A stretch of 63,193 nucleotides of DNA from Corallococcus sicarius (GCF_003611735.1 NZ_RAWG01000012.1:1-63193), one strand, 5' to 3'; numbered from the stretch's first letter, positions 52,658-62,085 are shown. Made by a program: numbers and translations. The notes: a model not told the origin generated them from the letters alone.

Positions 52658-54445
52658 TTAGGGGGAGAAGAGGACTTCGTCGACGTGCAGGTAATTGTCG
52701 TAGTTCAGGCGCTCGAACGTCACCCAGACCGCCCGGGTGGTGGCCGGCCACGCCGCGTTGGTCAGGGTCACCCAGTTCAGCGGCGTGCTCGTCACCGAGC
52801 CCAGCTCGACCAGGTTGCCCGTGGCGTGGTCCACCGCGCGGACCGTCGCGCGCGTCGTGTTGCCGCCGTAGTAGGCCCTGAACGTCTTCAAGCCGGTCAC
52901 GGGCGCCTCGGGGGTGAAGATCATCAGCCCGGCGTTGGGCGCGTAGTTGACGATTCCATAGTTGTCGATGGAGTTGTCGAAGGTGGCGAACGGGTAGCTG
53001 GCCCACAGGGGGATGTTCTGGAAGTCCAGGGTCATCAGCTGGGCGTTGTTCAGGCCCGGGACGTAGGCCCGCGTGAAGGCGTCCACCTGCACCGGCCCCA
53101 GGTCCCGGAAGGCTCCCGCGCTGGTCCACAGCCGCAGGGCATGAAAGGGGATCGACTGGAGGGAGTTCAGCGGCTGCGTGCAGAAGTTGGAGCTGGCGTT
53201 GCCAGGGAAGGTGCAGAGGATCTGCGGCGCGCTGGACAGCGCCGCGCGCGACGCCGCGCCCAGGACCTCCACGCGGCTGAACGCCGCCGTATCACCCAGG
53301 TTGTAGGTGAAGCGGCGGACCCCGCCGTAGGTATAGGCGTTGAACTGCTCGGTGCCGGCGCTCGCGGCCGGGGCCCGCTCCTCCAGGCCCACCCAGTCCA
53401 CCACGACGGCCGCTCCCACGGAGGAGCTGCTGACGAGGATGGGGCGCACGAAGCGCGTGGTCGTCGGGCACTGGCCGGAGCCGGAGCCGAAGGTGACGGG
53501 GAAGGAGAGCACGGACCAGCCGCCGTAGGTGTCCAGCACCGAGGTGAAGATGACCGTGCTCAGGACCGTCGTCCGGTCGCTGCCCATGCACTCCAGGCGC
53601 AGCCCCGCGACGGCGGACTGGTTCGCGCGGTAGCGCTCCGTCCGGGCGGCGTACTTCAGCCGGTAGGGCCCGTTGTCGGGCCGCACGAAGATGGGGTTCT
53701 TGTGCTGCACGAGGCCCAGCCCGGACGCTCCGGCGATGCGCATCTGGCCCGCCTGCACGCTGAACGTCGCCGCGTTGGACGCGGCGGCCTGCCAGGTATT
53801 GGATTGCTGGAAGTCCTCCAGCCAGATCATCCGCGTGTCGGAGGTGAACGACAGGCCCTGGGTGTTCGCGTTCGCGGTCGAATAGCCGTTGAGGGTCGTG
53901 TACCGGGGGGTCGTGCCCTGGCGGACACTCCAGTGCAGATGCGGCGTGGAGGCGTTGCCGGTCTGCGAGACGTAGCCGAGCACCTGTCCCTGCTGGACGA
54001 CGTCGCCCAGGGCCACCAGCATCGAGGCGTCCAGGTGGGCGTAGTGCGAGTAGAAGATGTTCCCGCCAACGTTGTGCTCGACCATGACGCTGTTGCCGTA
54101 ACCACACGACGCCGGCGTCAAGGCCGCGAAGCGGACCGTGCCCGCGCCCACGGCCAGCACCGGCAGTTGGTTGTCGAAGTTCGGCGCGGTGGCGTTCTCG
54201 TTGAGGTCCAGCGCATTGAGGTCGCGCCCCGTATGCGCCGTGGAGCCCGCCGTATGCTTCCAGTCGTTGCCCGTGTTGGGCACCGGCATCTCCAGGTTGC
54301 CGCCGGTGATCTCCACCGCGGCGCCCGAGCCCGGCCCGCCGGTGCACGGGTCCACGGATTGCGCCCTCGCCGTCCAGGGCGCCATCAGCAATCCCATCCA
54401 GACCACGGCCACCTGCAAGCCCTGCCACTTCCCGGTGTGTCTCAT
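52658..54445 (-). CDS. Secreted M23 peptidase-like protein
   Basis: 595 aa from ATG 54445, with AGGAGGGGGAAG upstream. Signal peptide to ~residue 28 (ARA|QS). A LytM/M23 domain carries the zinc ligands H71 and D75 (HTGRD) and H171 in HLHW (169-171). The remaining ~400 residues are beta-rich, with jelly-roll-like segments such as FVRPILVSSSSVGAAVVVDW that may bind glycans. It should cut peptidoglycan or elastin-like substrates outside the cell. Intact although surrounded by insertion remnants. Confidence 0.87.
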   Translation of the reverse strand: MRHTGKWQGLQVAVVWMGLLMAPWTARAQSVDPCTGGPGSGAAVEITGGNLEMPVPNTGNDWKHTAGSTAHTGRDLNALDLNENATAPNFDNQLPVLAVGAGTVRFAALTPASCGYGNSVMVEHNVGGNIFYSHYAHLDASMLVALGDVVQQGQVLGYVSQTGNASTPHLHWSVRQGTTPRYTTLNGYSTANANTQGLSFTSDTRMIWLEDFQQSNTWQAAASNAATFSVQAGQMRIAGASGLGLVQHKNPIFVRPDNGPYRLKYAARTERYRANQSAVAGLRLECMGSDRTTVLSTVIFTSVLDTYGGWSVLSFPVTFGSGSGQCPTTTRFVRPILVSSSSVGAAVVVDWVGLEERAPAASAGTEQFNAYTYGGVRRFTYNLGDTAAFSRVEVLGAASRAALSSAPQILCTFPGNASSNFCTQPLNSLQSIPFHALRLWTSAGAFRDLGPVQVDAFTRAYVPGLNNAQLMTLDFQNIPLWASYPFATFDNSIDNYGIVNYAPNAGLMIFTPEAPVTGLKTFRAYYGGNTTRATVRAVDHATGNLVELGSVTSTPLNWVTLTNAAWPATTRAVWVTFERLNYDNYLHVDEVLFSP

Positions 54446-54730
54446 TGTCTTCCCCCTCCTGTGATGGAGCGCGGCCCCCATACAACAGGAAGAGGCAGGG
54501 TGAGAATGGAATTCTTCTTTTTCATTGATATCAAGCTTCCATTCAGCCGCTCATCGACCCCTCGTGGGGGAGCTGGGGGAGCGCTGATTCCAGGCCTTGA
54601 TGGGGTCAGGGGTTTGACACGCCCGCGCGGCGCGTGGTCGCCTGGGCCCGGAGGTGCCGCGTGGCCGAGGGTCCGGACCAGGAACGCCTGGAAGAGGAAC
54701 GCCGTCAGTCCGACGCGCTGCTGGAGTGGC

Positions 54731-54832
54731 TCAGGACACCCGGCCCATCACCTCACTGACGCTGTGCGCGGCGAAGAGCAGCTCCAGCTTCTTGCTGCGC
54801 GACATGTCGTCCTTGATGCGCGGCCACACGTC
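54731..54832 (-). pseudogene. C-terminal fragment of an unknown gene
   Basis: On the minus strand, codons reading WPRIKDDMSRSKKLELLFAA then HSVSEVMGRVS stop at 54731. They look like a genuine C-terminus but join directly to the IS91-type copy at 54833. On the plus strand of 54660-54760 there is another short protein-like stretch (DQERLEEERRQSDALLEWLR). The remaining bases of 54446-54730 hold no gene; 54505-54545 is notably AT-rich and could hold the promoter of the M23 gene. Confidence 0.3.
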
Positions 54833-55347
54833 GAGCATAGGAAGGACAAGAGCCCTCTTGGGCGTAGCGGGCGGGAGCAGAGCGGGAGGTGAGGGACGCT
54901 GACGGGGAGCCCATGAGCCAGCCCTCGCGCGGGGGCCAGGTGCGCACTCGCCGGGGGCAACCCCAGGTGCTCCAGGATCGCGCTCACCCCTGCTGCTCCC
55001 TTCACATACGCCAAGACCCGCCGCCTGCCTCCACACCTCATGCATGCGAACACGTCGAAGTCGAACGTCCTCGTCAGCAACTCTGCCCCATCCACTCGCG
55101 GCGTCCTCTGCTTCATCCGCTCCTGCCTGGCCGCTGCCTCACTCCCCGCGCTCGTCTCCTCCGCTTGGGGGACCAGAAATGGCCGCAGTTTGGCGCCTGG
55201 AGCGAAGACTCCGTGGAACCTCGCCCCTTCACGAGGGTCCGCCTGCACGACCTCCTGCGGGTTCACTTCCTCAGCCGAGGGGTCTCCTCCCGCGCAGCCC
55301 AGCCAGACCGCACAGACGGGAACGAGCAACAAGGACCACCGACGCAA
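54748..55347 (-). pseudogene. Chimera: lipoprotein signal joined to transposase tail
   Basis: 199-codon open frame. Residues 1-38 are a lipoprotein N-terminus (WLGC lipobox, then DPSAEEVNPQEVV). From ~residue 40 the sequence is an IS91-type transposase: GARFHGVFAPGAKLRPF, DGAELLTRTFDFDVFACMRC, CGGRRRVLAYVKG. The last ~30 codons are out of any family frame. The join is in frame without a stop. It is most likely a decayed product of transposon-mediated rearrangement rather than a working gene. Confidence 0.6.
54833..55034 (-). repeat. IS91-type fragment, copy 2 of the 202-bp repeat
   Basis: Second copy of the segment at 51890-52091, same orientation, same length. Here the upstream transposase part (to about 55230) is still attached, so this copy is closer to the original element. 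Confidence 0.85.
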
Positions 55348-55471
55348 AGACTTGGTTCACCTTGGCCGGAATTGAGAGCCTCTCACGGTAGCGCTGGATC
55401 TCCCTGGTCTGGCGTTGAAAAATCGGACTATCCTGGCAAGGCAGCACAAACCTTCCAACCAGGGTAAGCAC

Positions 55472-55717
55472 ATGCGAGTGGCAATCATTGCCGGGCTGAT
55501 GACAGTCGGACTGCTGGCGGGCTGTGGCGGCGCGGAAGAAGTGGATGAGACTGTCAGTCCCGAGGAGCAGGGGCAGGTCCACCAGGGGGTGACGCGCTGG
55601 GAGTGCGTCAGCGACTGTGACATCAAGTGGATGCAGTGCGTCTATGGCGGTGGCGGCACGCCGAAGCCCACCTGCGACAGCTACAAGGCGTTCTGCATCT
55701 CCCAGTGTCCCCCCTGA
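55472..55717 (+). CDS. Small Cys-containing lipoprotein
   Basis: 81 aa from ATG 55472, with AGGGTAAG upstream (an in-frame start at 55415 is less likely). Lipobox LAGC at ~residue 17, then an acidic linker and a ~35-residue C-terminal domain with four cysteines: ECVSDCDIKW, MQCVYGG, AFCISQCPP includes the last pair. Likely a surface-anchored disulfide-rich mini-domain. No family recognised. Confidence 0.7.
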   Translation: MRVAIIAGLMTVGLLAGCGGAEEVDETVSPEEQGQVHQGVTRWECVSDCDIKWMQCVYGGGGTPKPTCDSYKAFCISQCPP

Positions 55718-56086
55718 CGGGATGGCGCGGCTGTGGGCCTGACCCGGATCCCCGGCAAGGACCTCAAATCGGGCTTGGCCTGCGATCAGCGGAGCAGGTG
55801 AAGGCGCTGCTCGAAGAGACGCCGAAGCCAGATGAAGAGATGCTCCGGGCGTTCGCGGCGGCCTGCCAGCCCACGACGACCAACGTTGTGTGAATGCCGG
55901 CTACGGCGCCTGCGGCAACCCCTACCCGACCGCCGCGAGTGACACGGGCGCATCCATGGCCGGCAGGTAAAGCGATTCAACATAGCGCTGCGCCATCCGC
56001 TCCGGGCCCCCAGGAGGTCGCGTTCGAGGCGCCGCTGCCCGACGACCTCACGGACTTCATCGAGGGCCGGACGTAGGGCCGCGAGA
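55718..56086 (+). other. Decayed coding remnants
   Basis: No intact gene. Short stretches read as protein in different frames: an Ala/Glu-rich piece with EQVKALLEETPKPDEEMLRA (about 55795-55860) and a likely C-terminus FEAPLPDDLTDFIEGRT ending at 56076. They may be pieces of one frameshifted gene. No family is recognisable. Confidence 0.35.
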
Positions 56087-56089
56087 CCT

Positions 56090-56241
56090 TTCCGGAACCT
56101 CGGGGTTCAGGGCAGGGCCGCGCACGTCGCGCGTCCCATCCCGGAGCTTCTGCTCATGCGCCGTCCGTCCCACGTCCTCGAAGGCCTCCTGCTCCCCGGC
56201 TTCGCCCTGCTGTCCCTTCTCGCCTGTGGCGGGCCCACCGC
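56090..56241 (+). repeat. Second copy of the 151-bp repeat (start of active gene)
   Basis: Matches 51717-51867. It covers about 66 bases upstream and the first ~28 codons of the pectinacetylesterase-like gene. This is probably the parental copy because the gene continues intact. Confidence 0.85.
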
Positions 56242-57346
56242 GCCGGTGGAGCCCGACACCAACGGCGCCCGGACGCGCGACGCCGTGGTCGCCGAGCCGC
56301 CGGTCGGCTGCGTCGACCCGGTCACCACGCCGCCTCCTCCGGACGTCCTGGTGCGCAGGAGCATCCGGAACGCCGCGGCGCGGGGCGCGGTGTGCAACGA
56401 CGGCTCGGCGCCCTCGTACTACGTGCGGCGCGGCGTGGGCTGCGGGGCGAGCCGCTGGGTCCTCTTCTTCGAAGGCGGTGGCGCCTGCTACCCCCCGGAC
56501 TGCCCGGACCGGGGTCAGCGGCTGCTGTCGTCGAACGATGACCCGCCGACGATGGAGGCAAACCGCGGGCTCCTGTCGACCAGTCCGGCCGAGAACCCCG
56601 ACTTCTTCACCGCGAACCAGGTCTTCTTCTCGTATTGCAGCTCGGACGCGTACTCGGGCGACAAGAGTGGCTCCGGACTGCCGGGCGACTACCACTTCCG
56701 GGGGAGCCGCATCGTCCAGGCCGTCATCGAGGACCTCGTGAATCCCGAGGTGACGCCCGCTCCCAACCTCGCCCAGGCGACGGAGCTGCTGCTCGCGGGA
56801 GGCTCGGCGGGCGGGGCTGGCGTGCTCTTCAACCTGGACCGGCTGGGCGCGGCCTTCCCGGGCAAGCGGGTCCGGGGCTTCACCGACGCGGGCTGGCGGG
56901 TCGACACGCTCCAGTATGACCCCGCGCTCGGGACCACCGTGGAGGCCGCGGCCATCTTCGCGGAGTTCTGGAACAGCGTGGCTGACACCTCGTGCTCCGC
57001 CGCCGAGCCCGAGCAGCCGGGCCGGTGCGGCGTGGGACAGACGCTCTATCCCTACCTGAGCACGCCCCTCTTCGTGCACCAGGACCAGTATGACCCCGTG
57101 CCGCTCGAGAAGATGGGCCTCACGGAGCCGCTCGACAGCTCCGAGCAGGCCTTCGCGGTGGCGCATGCGTGGAAGGTTCGCCAGTCCCTGGCGCCGGTGA
57201 GCGGCGTGTTCAGCCCGGCCGACCAGCAGCACACGCTCGTGCGCAGTCCCGCGTTCAACAACCCCCTCGTCAACGGCGTGTCCCTGCGGCAGGCGTTCGG
57301 GAACTGGTACTTCGGACGCCCGGGGCCCACCCACGTCATCGAGTAG
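56156..57346 (+). CDS. Pectinacetylesterase/Notum-like lipoprotein hydrolase
   Basis: 396 aa from ATG 56156, with GGAG nine bases upstream. Lipobox LLAC near residue 24. The mature part matches PAE-family alpha/beta-hydrolases: FFEGGGACY oxyanion block, nucleophile S217 in GGSAGG, Asp in FVHQDQYDP and His in ADQQHT. Ten or more cysteines suggest disulfides. These enzymes remove acetyl or acyl groups from glycans or proteins. It is the intact source of the dead fragment at 51717. Confidence 0.83.
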   Translation: MRRPSHVLEGLLLPGFALLSLLACGGPTAPVEPDTNGARTRDAVVAEPPVGCVDPVTTPPPPDVLVRRSIRNAAARGAVCNDGSAPSYYVRRGVGCGASRWVLFFEGGGACYPPDCPDRGQRLLSSNDDPPTMEANRGLLSTSPAENPDFFTANQVFFSYCSSDAYSGDKSGSGLPGDYHFRGSRIVQAVIEDLVNPEVTPAPNLAQATELLLAGGSAGGAGVLFNLDRLGAAFPGKRVRGFTDAGWRVDTLQYDPALGTTVEAAAIFAEFWNSVADTSCSAAEPEQPGRCGVGQTLYPYLSTPLFVHQDQYDPVPLEKMGLTEPLDSSEQAFAVAHAWKVRQSLAPVSGVFSPADQQHTLVRSPAFNNPLVNGVSLRQAFGNWYFGRPGPTHVIE

Positions 57347-57359
57347 GCGGTCTGATGCG

Positions 57360-57450
57360 CTGACACGTCATCCGGCTTCGCTGACATGTCAGCGGGCGTG
57401 TCCAGGGCCTCGAGCCCCTTCTCCGTCACCCCGCCTCTCCACTGACACGT
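57360..57450. promoter_or_regulatory. Three CTGACAYGT motifs
   Basis: CTGACACGT at 57360, the perfect 14-base palindrome GCTGACATGTCAGC at 57380-57393, and CTGACACGT at 57442 lie between the hydrolase stop and the trefoil gene start. The repeated half-site suggests a regulator binding region for the downstream gene, or a terminator for the upstream gene in the case of the palindrome. No other content is seen in 57347-57584. Confidence 0.3.
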
Positions 57451-57584
57451 GGGCTCCAAGGGGGTGGCCTGCCGTTTGCTATGAGACAGCCGCGGAGCAC
57501 TCCGGCGATACAGTCCTCGCAGGCGTGGGTCCCTGAGTCGAAACCCTTTCAGATACCAACCCTTGATGTGAGGAATTGCTCACG

Positions 57585-58506
<922 letters not shown>

Positions 58507-58542
58507 TGACGTCCCGCTTGGGGTTTACTGTCGCCTTGTCCG

Positions 58543-58568
58543 CGGGTTCGATTCCCTCCGCCTCCACA
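58543..58568 (+). other. tmRNA 3'-end-like sequence, possible attachment site
   Basis: GCGGG-TTCGATT-CCCTC followed by CGCCTCCA and C reproduces the T-arm and acceptor 3' strand of a tmRNA. CGCCTCC would pair with a GGGGGCG 5' end and give the G3-U70 alanine identity pair. One T-stem pair is mismatched. No 5' half or tag frame lies upstream, so this is not a tmRNA gene. Integrative elements often target ssrA and leave such a copy; the AT-richer island starts about 500 bases to the right. Confidence 0.5.
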
Positions 58569-58624
58569 TTTTCAGGCCGTGATCACGGCTGGTTCGCAGC
58601 ACCTTCCAGCCGTGTTGCGTCTAG

Positions 58625-59059
58625 GTCGCGTGCCGGCGCAAGCATCCTCTTCTCGTAGAGGCCCACGGCCTGCCGCTCACCGAATCGGTGACGGCGGCCA
58701 ATGTGCACGACACGCACGAACTCTTCCCCCTCGTCGACTCCGTGCCCGCGGTGAGGCTGCCTTCAGGGCAGCGACGCTTCCGCCCCGCGAAGGTCCACGG
58801 AGATAAAGCCTACGCCTCCAGGAAGAACCGACTCGGCCTGCGTCTGCGCGGCATCGCTCCGCGCATCGCCCGTCCAGGTGTGGAGTCCAAGGAGCGTCTG
58901 GGCCGCTACCGCTGGGTCGTGGAGCGCACGCTGGCCTGGAAGAACCAGCTGCGCCGTCTTCGCGTCCGCGACGAGCGCAGGGACGACGTCCACTTCGGAT
59001 TCCTCGCCCTCGGCTGCTGCGTCATGCTTCTGCGTCGCCTCTGTCCTGATATTTGTTAG
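58625..59059 (+). mobile_element. IS5-family transposase, C-terminal half only
   Basis: Open frame from just after a stop at 58622 to 59059: RKHPLLVEAHGLPLTESVTA, then ANVHDTHELFPLVDSVP, GDKAYASRKNR, and RYRWVVERTLAWKNQLRRLR with the catalytic E-containing C1 block. The N-terminal half, with the first catalytic Asp, is missing and no terminal repeats were recognised. It is an inactive remnant between the possible attachment site and the island genes. Confidence 0.75.
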
Positions 59060-59065
59060 GAGCCG

Positions 59066-59092
59066 TAAATGCGTGGTTTCTGAGGCTGGTTC
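59066..59092. repeat. Left copy of an imperfect direct repeat
   Basis: 27 bases beginning TAAATGCGTG and ending GCTGGTTC. The copy at 60600-60628 differs by a 2-base insertion and one substitution. The two copies bracket the MauJ-like gene. Confidence 0.6.
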
Positions 59093-59115
59093 AGCAAGAC
59101 GCGAGTAGTGCAGTC

Positions 59116-60216
59116 CTAACCCTTCTGGCGAAGCGCAAATGCCGCATCTGCGTCATGAATCATGCGCTCGACACATCCGATGGCAGTGCGCGCACATTGG
59201 CGGGCGAGCAAGAGATTGCCTGAAATGGTGGCGCTCGCCATGTAATCGCTGACGACGATTGGCTCCTCGTCGTTATTCGAGAAATGAGCTATTGCGTTTC
59301 GGAACTTCTTTTCCAGGTAGTTGTCGAACGTTTGCTTGATTCCTTTTCCAATCCATTTTCGCGCATCGCCTTGTATTACTGGGTCCTCTTCCACGCGAGC
59401 GGTGAATCGCGGGGCTTCCAGTCCATTTTCTTTGGTCCAGCCAATGATCTTTTGATGTGTCTTTCTGAATATGCCTTCGAGTATTTTTGAGTAGCACAGG
59501 AACTGGTAGAAGACGCTTGGGTTTGTCATGCCCTCTCGATAGAGGGCGTAGTATGGCCGCAATAGATCAATATAGACTCGTTGGTCGCCCCCCAGCGTTA
59601 CCCCAACAAATGGGGCAACGTATGAGGCGGTTAATATATTGTGTTTTGGGTCCCAGATTGCGATCTCGCGAACATGGATTGGTATGTTTATTTGGTATGA
59701 AAGGTTGTCGATCAGGGGGGCGACTACCTTGCTGTATAGGCCGAAAACATTGTTGTAGTTTGTGGCGCGACACCAAAGCTCAAGCGCTGAGCATTCTCGC
59801 GCTGAGTTGAGATGCATGATGACCTTCCCAGAGGGAGTCTCAAGGGCAAGGTCGACTGCTTCAGGAAGTGCGTAAATGAGTGACGCACCTTCTGATGGTT
59901 CAAGAAACATCTTAAAATCCCCAGAGGATGAGTTGGGGACCTTGCTTAGGTGTACCAGTAGCCGAAAATCACGCTCTTCTGGATCGAGAAACCGCTGCTT
60001 GTCCTGTTCTGAATCGGGCGAGTCGCTGGCCGCTAAATGCAACTGATGAAGAATGCCCGGTGGCCCTAACTTTGCGGAGTCCAGCGAAATGGTGGTCGCC
60101 AAGGGTTTTTCTTGCGCCGGCGCGGGCTCCGCGTCTGGCTGCAAGCGCTCCCGGTTCTCGTCTTTGGCTTCTTGCCTGCGTCGCTTTGCTCGCTTCAACT
60201 TTGAGTTTCTCGACAT
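59116..60216 (-). CDS. MauJ-like protein with HEPN-type motif
   Basis: 366 aa. A basic N-terminus (NSKLKRAKRRR) leads to a central region that resembles the 'methylamine utilization protein MauJ' family (YREGMTNPSVFYQFLCYSKI), although no mau genes are near. The C-terminal ~80 residues are helical and contain R306-NAIA-H311, the R-x4-H signature of HEPN ribonucleases. Codon use is AT-richer than in the flanking genome, with runs such as TTTT and AATG. I infer a horizontally acquired RNase-type toxin or defence effector; MauJ-family annotation by itself says nothing firm about function. Confidence 0.6.
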   Translation of the reverse strand: MSRNSKLKRAKRRRQEAKDENRERLQPDAEPAPAQEKPLATTISLDSAKLGPPGILHQLHLAASDSPDSEQDKQRFLDPEERDFRLLVHLSKVPNSSSGDFKMFLEPSEGASLIYALPEAVDLALETPSGKVIMHLNSARECSALELWCRATNYNNVFGLYSKVVAPLIDNLSYQINIPIHVREIAIWDPKHNILTASYVAPFVGVTLGGDQRVYIDLLRPYYALYREGMTNPSVFYQFLCYSKILEGIFRKTHQKIIGWTKENGLEAPRFTARVEEDPVIQGDARKWIGKGIKQTFDNYLEKKFRNAIAHFSNNDEEPIVVSDYMASATISGNLLLARQCARTAIGCVERMIHDADAAFALRQKG

Positions 60217-60687
60217 GCTTTCCCTCCACGCTGTCTAACGCTATTCAGGGGATTGGGTTCCGAACTCCCGTTCGCTTTGGCACCTGCTCCCCTGTGCCGG
60301 GATGCTGCTCTACTGAGGCTATAGAACCTCCCGCGATCACGTCTAGGTGCGGGCGCCGTTCGCCGCGCTTCTCGACGGGGCGTTCTTAAGTCCGTCGGGC
60401 AGGTAGTAGACGAGTGGCCGGCTTCCGTCATGCATGCGCCGCTGACCGCGCATGAAACGCAGCGCCTTGAGCGCGGCGACAATCTAGCGCGAGATCCTCG
60501 GGTCGACCTGTGCCGGGTGGAGCGCGAAGTCTTGATCACGTTATGCGGCGTCTCCGAGGAAGAGTGCCGCTCGGTCGGTGAACAGCTTGCTTTGCACGCT
60601 AAATGCGTGCGGTTTCTGATGCTGGTTCTTCTGTGGGATGCCAGCGCCGACTGGCCCGAAGTGTAAGCTGAGTCTGCCAAGATGCTT
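60217..60687 (+). other. Gap between the two island genes
   Basis: No convincing gene in 471 bases. A 78-codon frame at 60430-60666 exists, but it lacks a ribosome binding site and resembles nothing known. The second copy of the direct repeat lies at 60600-60628. Base composition is mixed, more GC-rich than the flanking genes, suggesting a junction. Confidence 0.35.
60600..60628. repeat. Right copy of an imperfect direct repeat
   Basis: 29-base partner of 59066-59092. It falls inside the small unassigned frame at 60430-60666. Such repeats at both sides of one gene fit a past insertion of that gene as a unit. Confidence 0.6.
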
Positions 60688-62085
60688 CTACGGACTGGCT
60701 GGCATGAATTCGTCCACAGGAATCACAATAGGTTTCTTTGCACCCTGACTTCCTCGCTCGTTCGCCGGTGCAATATCGATGAGCCGTAGGTGAGCTGTCC
60801 AACCCTCTCCGGGGAGCGCTTGATCCGGAAGGACGTACCGAGGGCCACCGCAACGGAAAACAACATAGAAAGCTTCCTTCACCTCATAGGGCGTTCCTTT
60901 TAGCCCACTAACAGTGTCCCAAAGCTGATGAAATCCGTGAACGAGATAGCTCCTTGCATCGTCATTGTATTGTTTTGCTTCGACGTAGAGATTGAATTTG
61001 AATGACGGATCCGTGAGGTCTGGTTGAAGTCCCGCCATCATGGGCTTGGATACGGGGGACAAACCTTGGTCGAAAAACCACAAGGCAAGCTCTGCGGTGA
61101 GGGTTTCCTCAACCTTGCCCTGCGCGCCCTGTGCCAGTTCGAAAAGACGCAAACGGTCGTGCCATTGGCATCGGTGTTGGAAACGATTGATTAACCCAAG
61201 CAATGATCGACGCGTGCCGACCCTGAGGCGGAGATCCTCATATATGCGCTCGACATAGGGCTTAAGCGTCTGCACGGAATGCTCAAGTGCGTCGTTCCTG
61301 TCCTTTGATGATGTGTTGTTATCGTAAAGAGCCTCTATGATCTTGCTTTTGCTTGGTGTCTCAAGTCCCTCGTTAAACCATTGGTTGACTTGGGCGCGCA
61401 TTTGCACATCTCGTTCTTCCTCGTCTTCGGAAAGAGGTGTTGGTTCTGGATTGAGATCATGCAGAAGCTGGAGAACTCCATTGAGCAAAAGCCCTGATGA
61501 CGTCAGCTTTTCGTCGACAAAGTTTCGATGCGCGTATTCTTGTTGTTGCTGTAAGTCAAGGAGCTGGATCTGTAATTCATTTATCTTGGATTGCTGATCT
61601 TTGGTCCGCGTGGTCGAGGTCGACTCCGAAAATAGACTTGGCCTTCGGTCGGGGTTGTTGATTTTTGCTGCCAAGATCCCGAGTAGTTTTTTTGATTTTG
61701 TGTTATCTGTTAGCGTGTCAATTTTGACTGGTCTCGCGTGTGGATGGCTTGCTATCGCGTCAAAGCGGGCGAAGGTTAATTCGTCGGTGGGGGTAAGCCA
61801 TCCGTTGGCCGGAGGTGGCGTTGAGGAGTCGTCTTCGTCAGGGACTTGCTTGACGAACTCCCGCTTTAGCGCCACTAGCATTTGGGTTAAAGCTTGATCG
61901 TGCTGGAAATGTCGATGTGTCAGCTCGCTTGCGTCTCGCTGTATGTCTCTGAGTAATGCTGCGAGGCGGGGTTCTTCCTGTACGAACCTCACAAAACGAC
62001 GAAGTTGACGGTAAAATACAGTGCCTTCTTGCGCATGGAGAAACTTCCACTGTCTATCAAGTAGCTCGACTAGATCTTCAAGCAT
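60688..62085 (-). CDS. Protein with C-terminal PD-(D/E)xK-like signature
   Basis: 465 aa from ATG 62085; TTG 62124 is possible and neither has a clear ribosome binding site. The N-terminal ~170 residues are helical, residues ~175-215 are Gln-rich and coiled-coil-like (KINELQIQLLDLQQQQEYAH), and a charged middle follows. The C-terminus has D356 in GLQPDLTD and E369-A-K371 in YVEAKQY, the D-x(12)-E-x-K pattern of restriction-like nucleases. Distinctly AT-rich. I infer a DNA-targeting nuclease, perhaps a defence effector; no recognised family. Confidence 0.6.
   Translation of the reverse strand: MLEDLVELLDRQWKFLHAQEGTVFYRQLRRFVRFVQEEPRLAALLRDIQRDASELTHRHFQHDQALTQMLVALKREFVKQVPDEDDSSTPPPANGWLTPTDELTFARFDAIASHPHARPVKIDTLTDNTKSKKLLGILAAKINNPDRRPSLFSESTSTTRTKDQQSKINELQIQLLDLQQQQEYAHRNFVDEKLTSSGLLLNGVLQLLHDLNPEPTPLSEDEEERDVQMRAQVNQWFNEGLETPSKSKIIEALYDNNTSSKDRNDALEHSVQTLKPYVERIYEDLRLRVGTRRSLLGLINRFQHRCQWHDRLRLFELAQGAQGKVEETLTAELALWFFDQGLSPVSKPMMAGLQPDLTDPSFKFNLYVEAKQYNDDARSYLVHGFHQLWDTVSGLKGTPYEVKEAFYVVFRCGGPRYVLPDQALPGEGWTAHLRLIDIAPANERGSQGAKKPIVIPVDEFMPASP

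Noticed and set aside
58543-58568. tRNA or full tmRNA gene
   Set aside because: Only the T-arm and 3' acceptor strand exist; no 5' half, anticodon arm or tag reading frame is found upstream.
60430-60666. 78-codon frame between the island genes
   Set aside because: No ribosome binding site, no recognisable protein features, and it overlaps a direct repeat.
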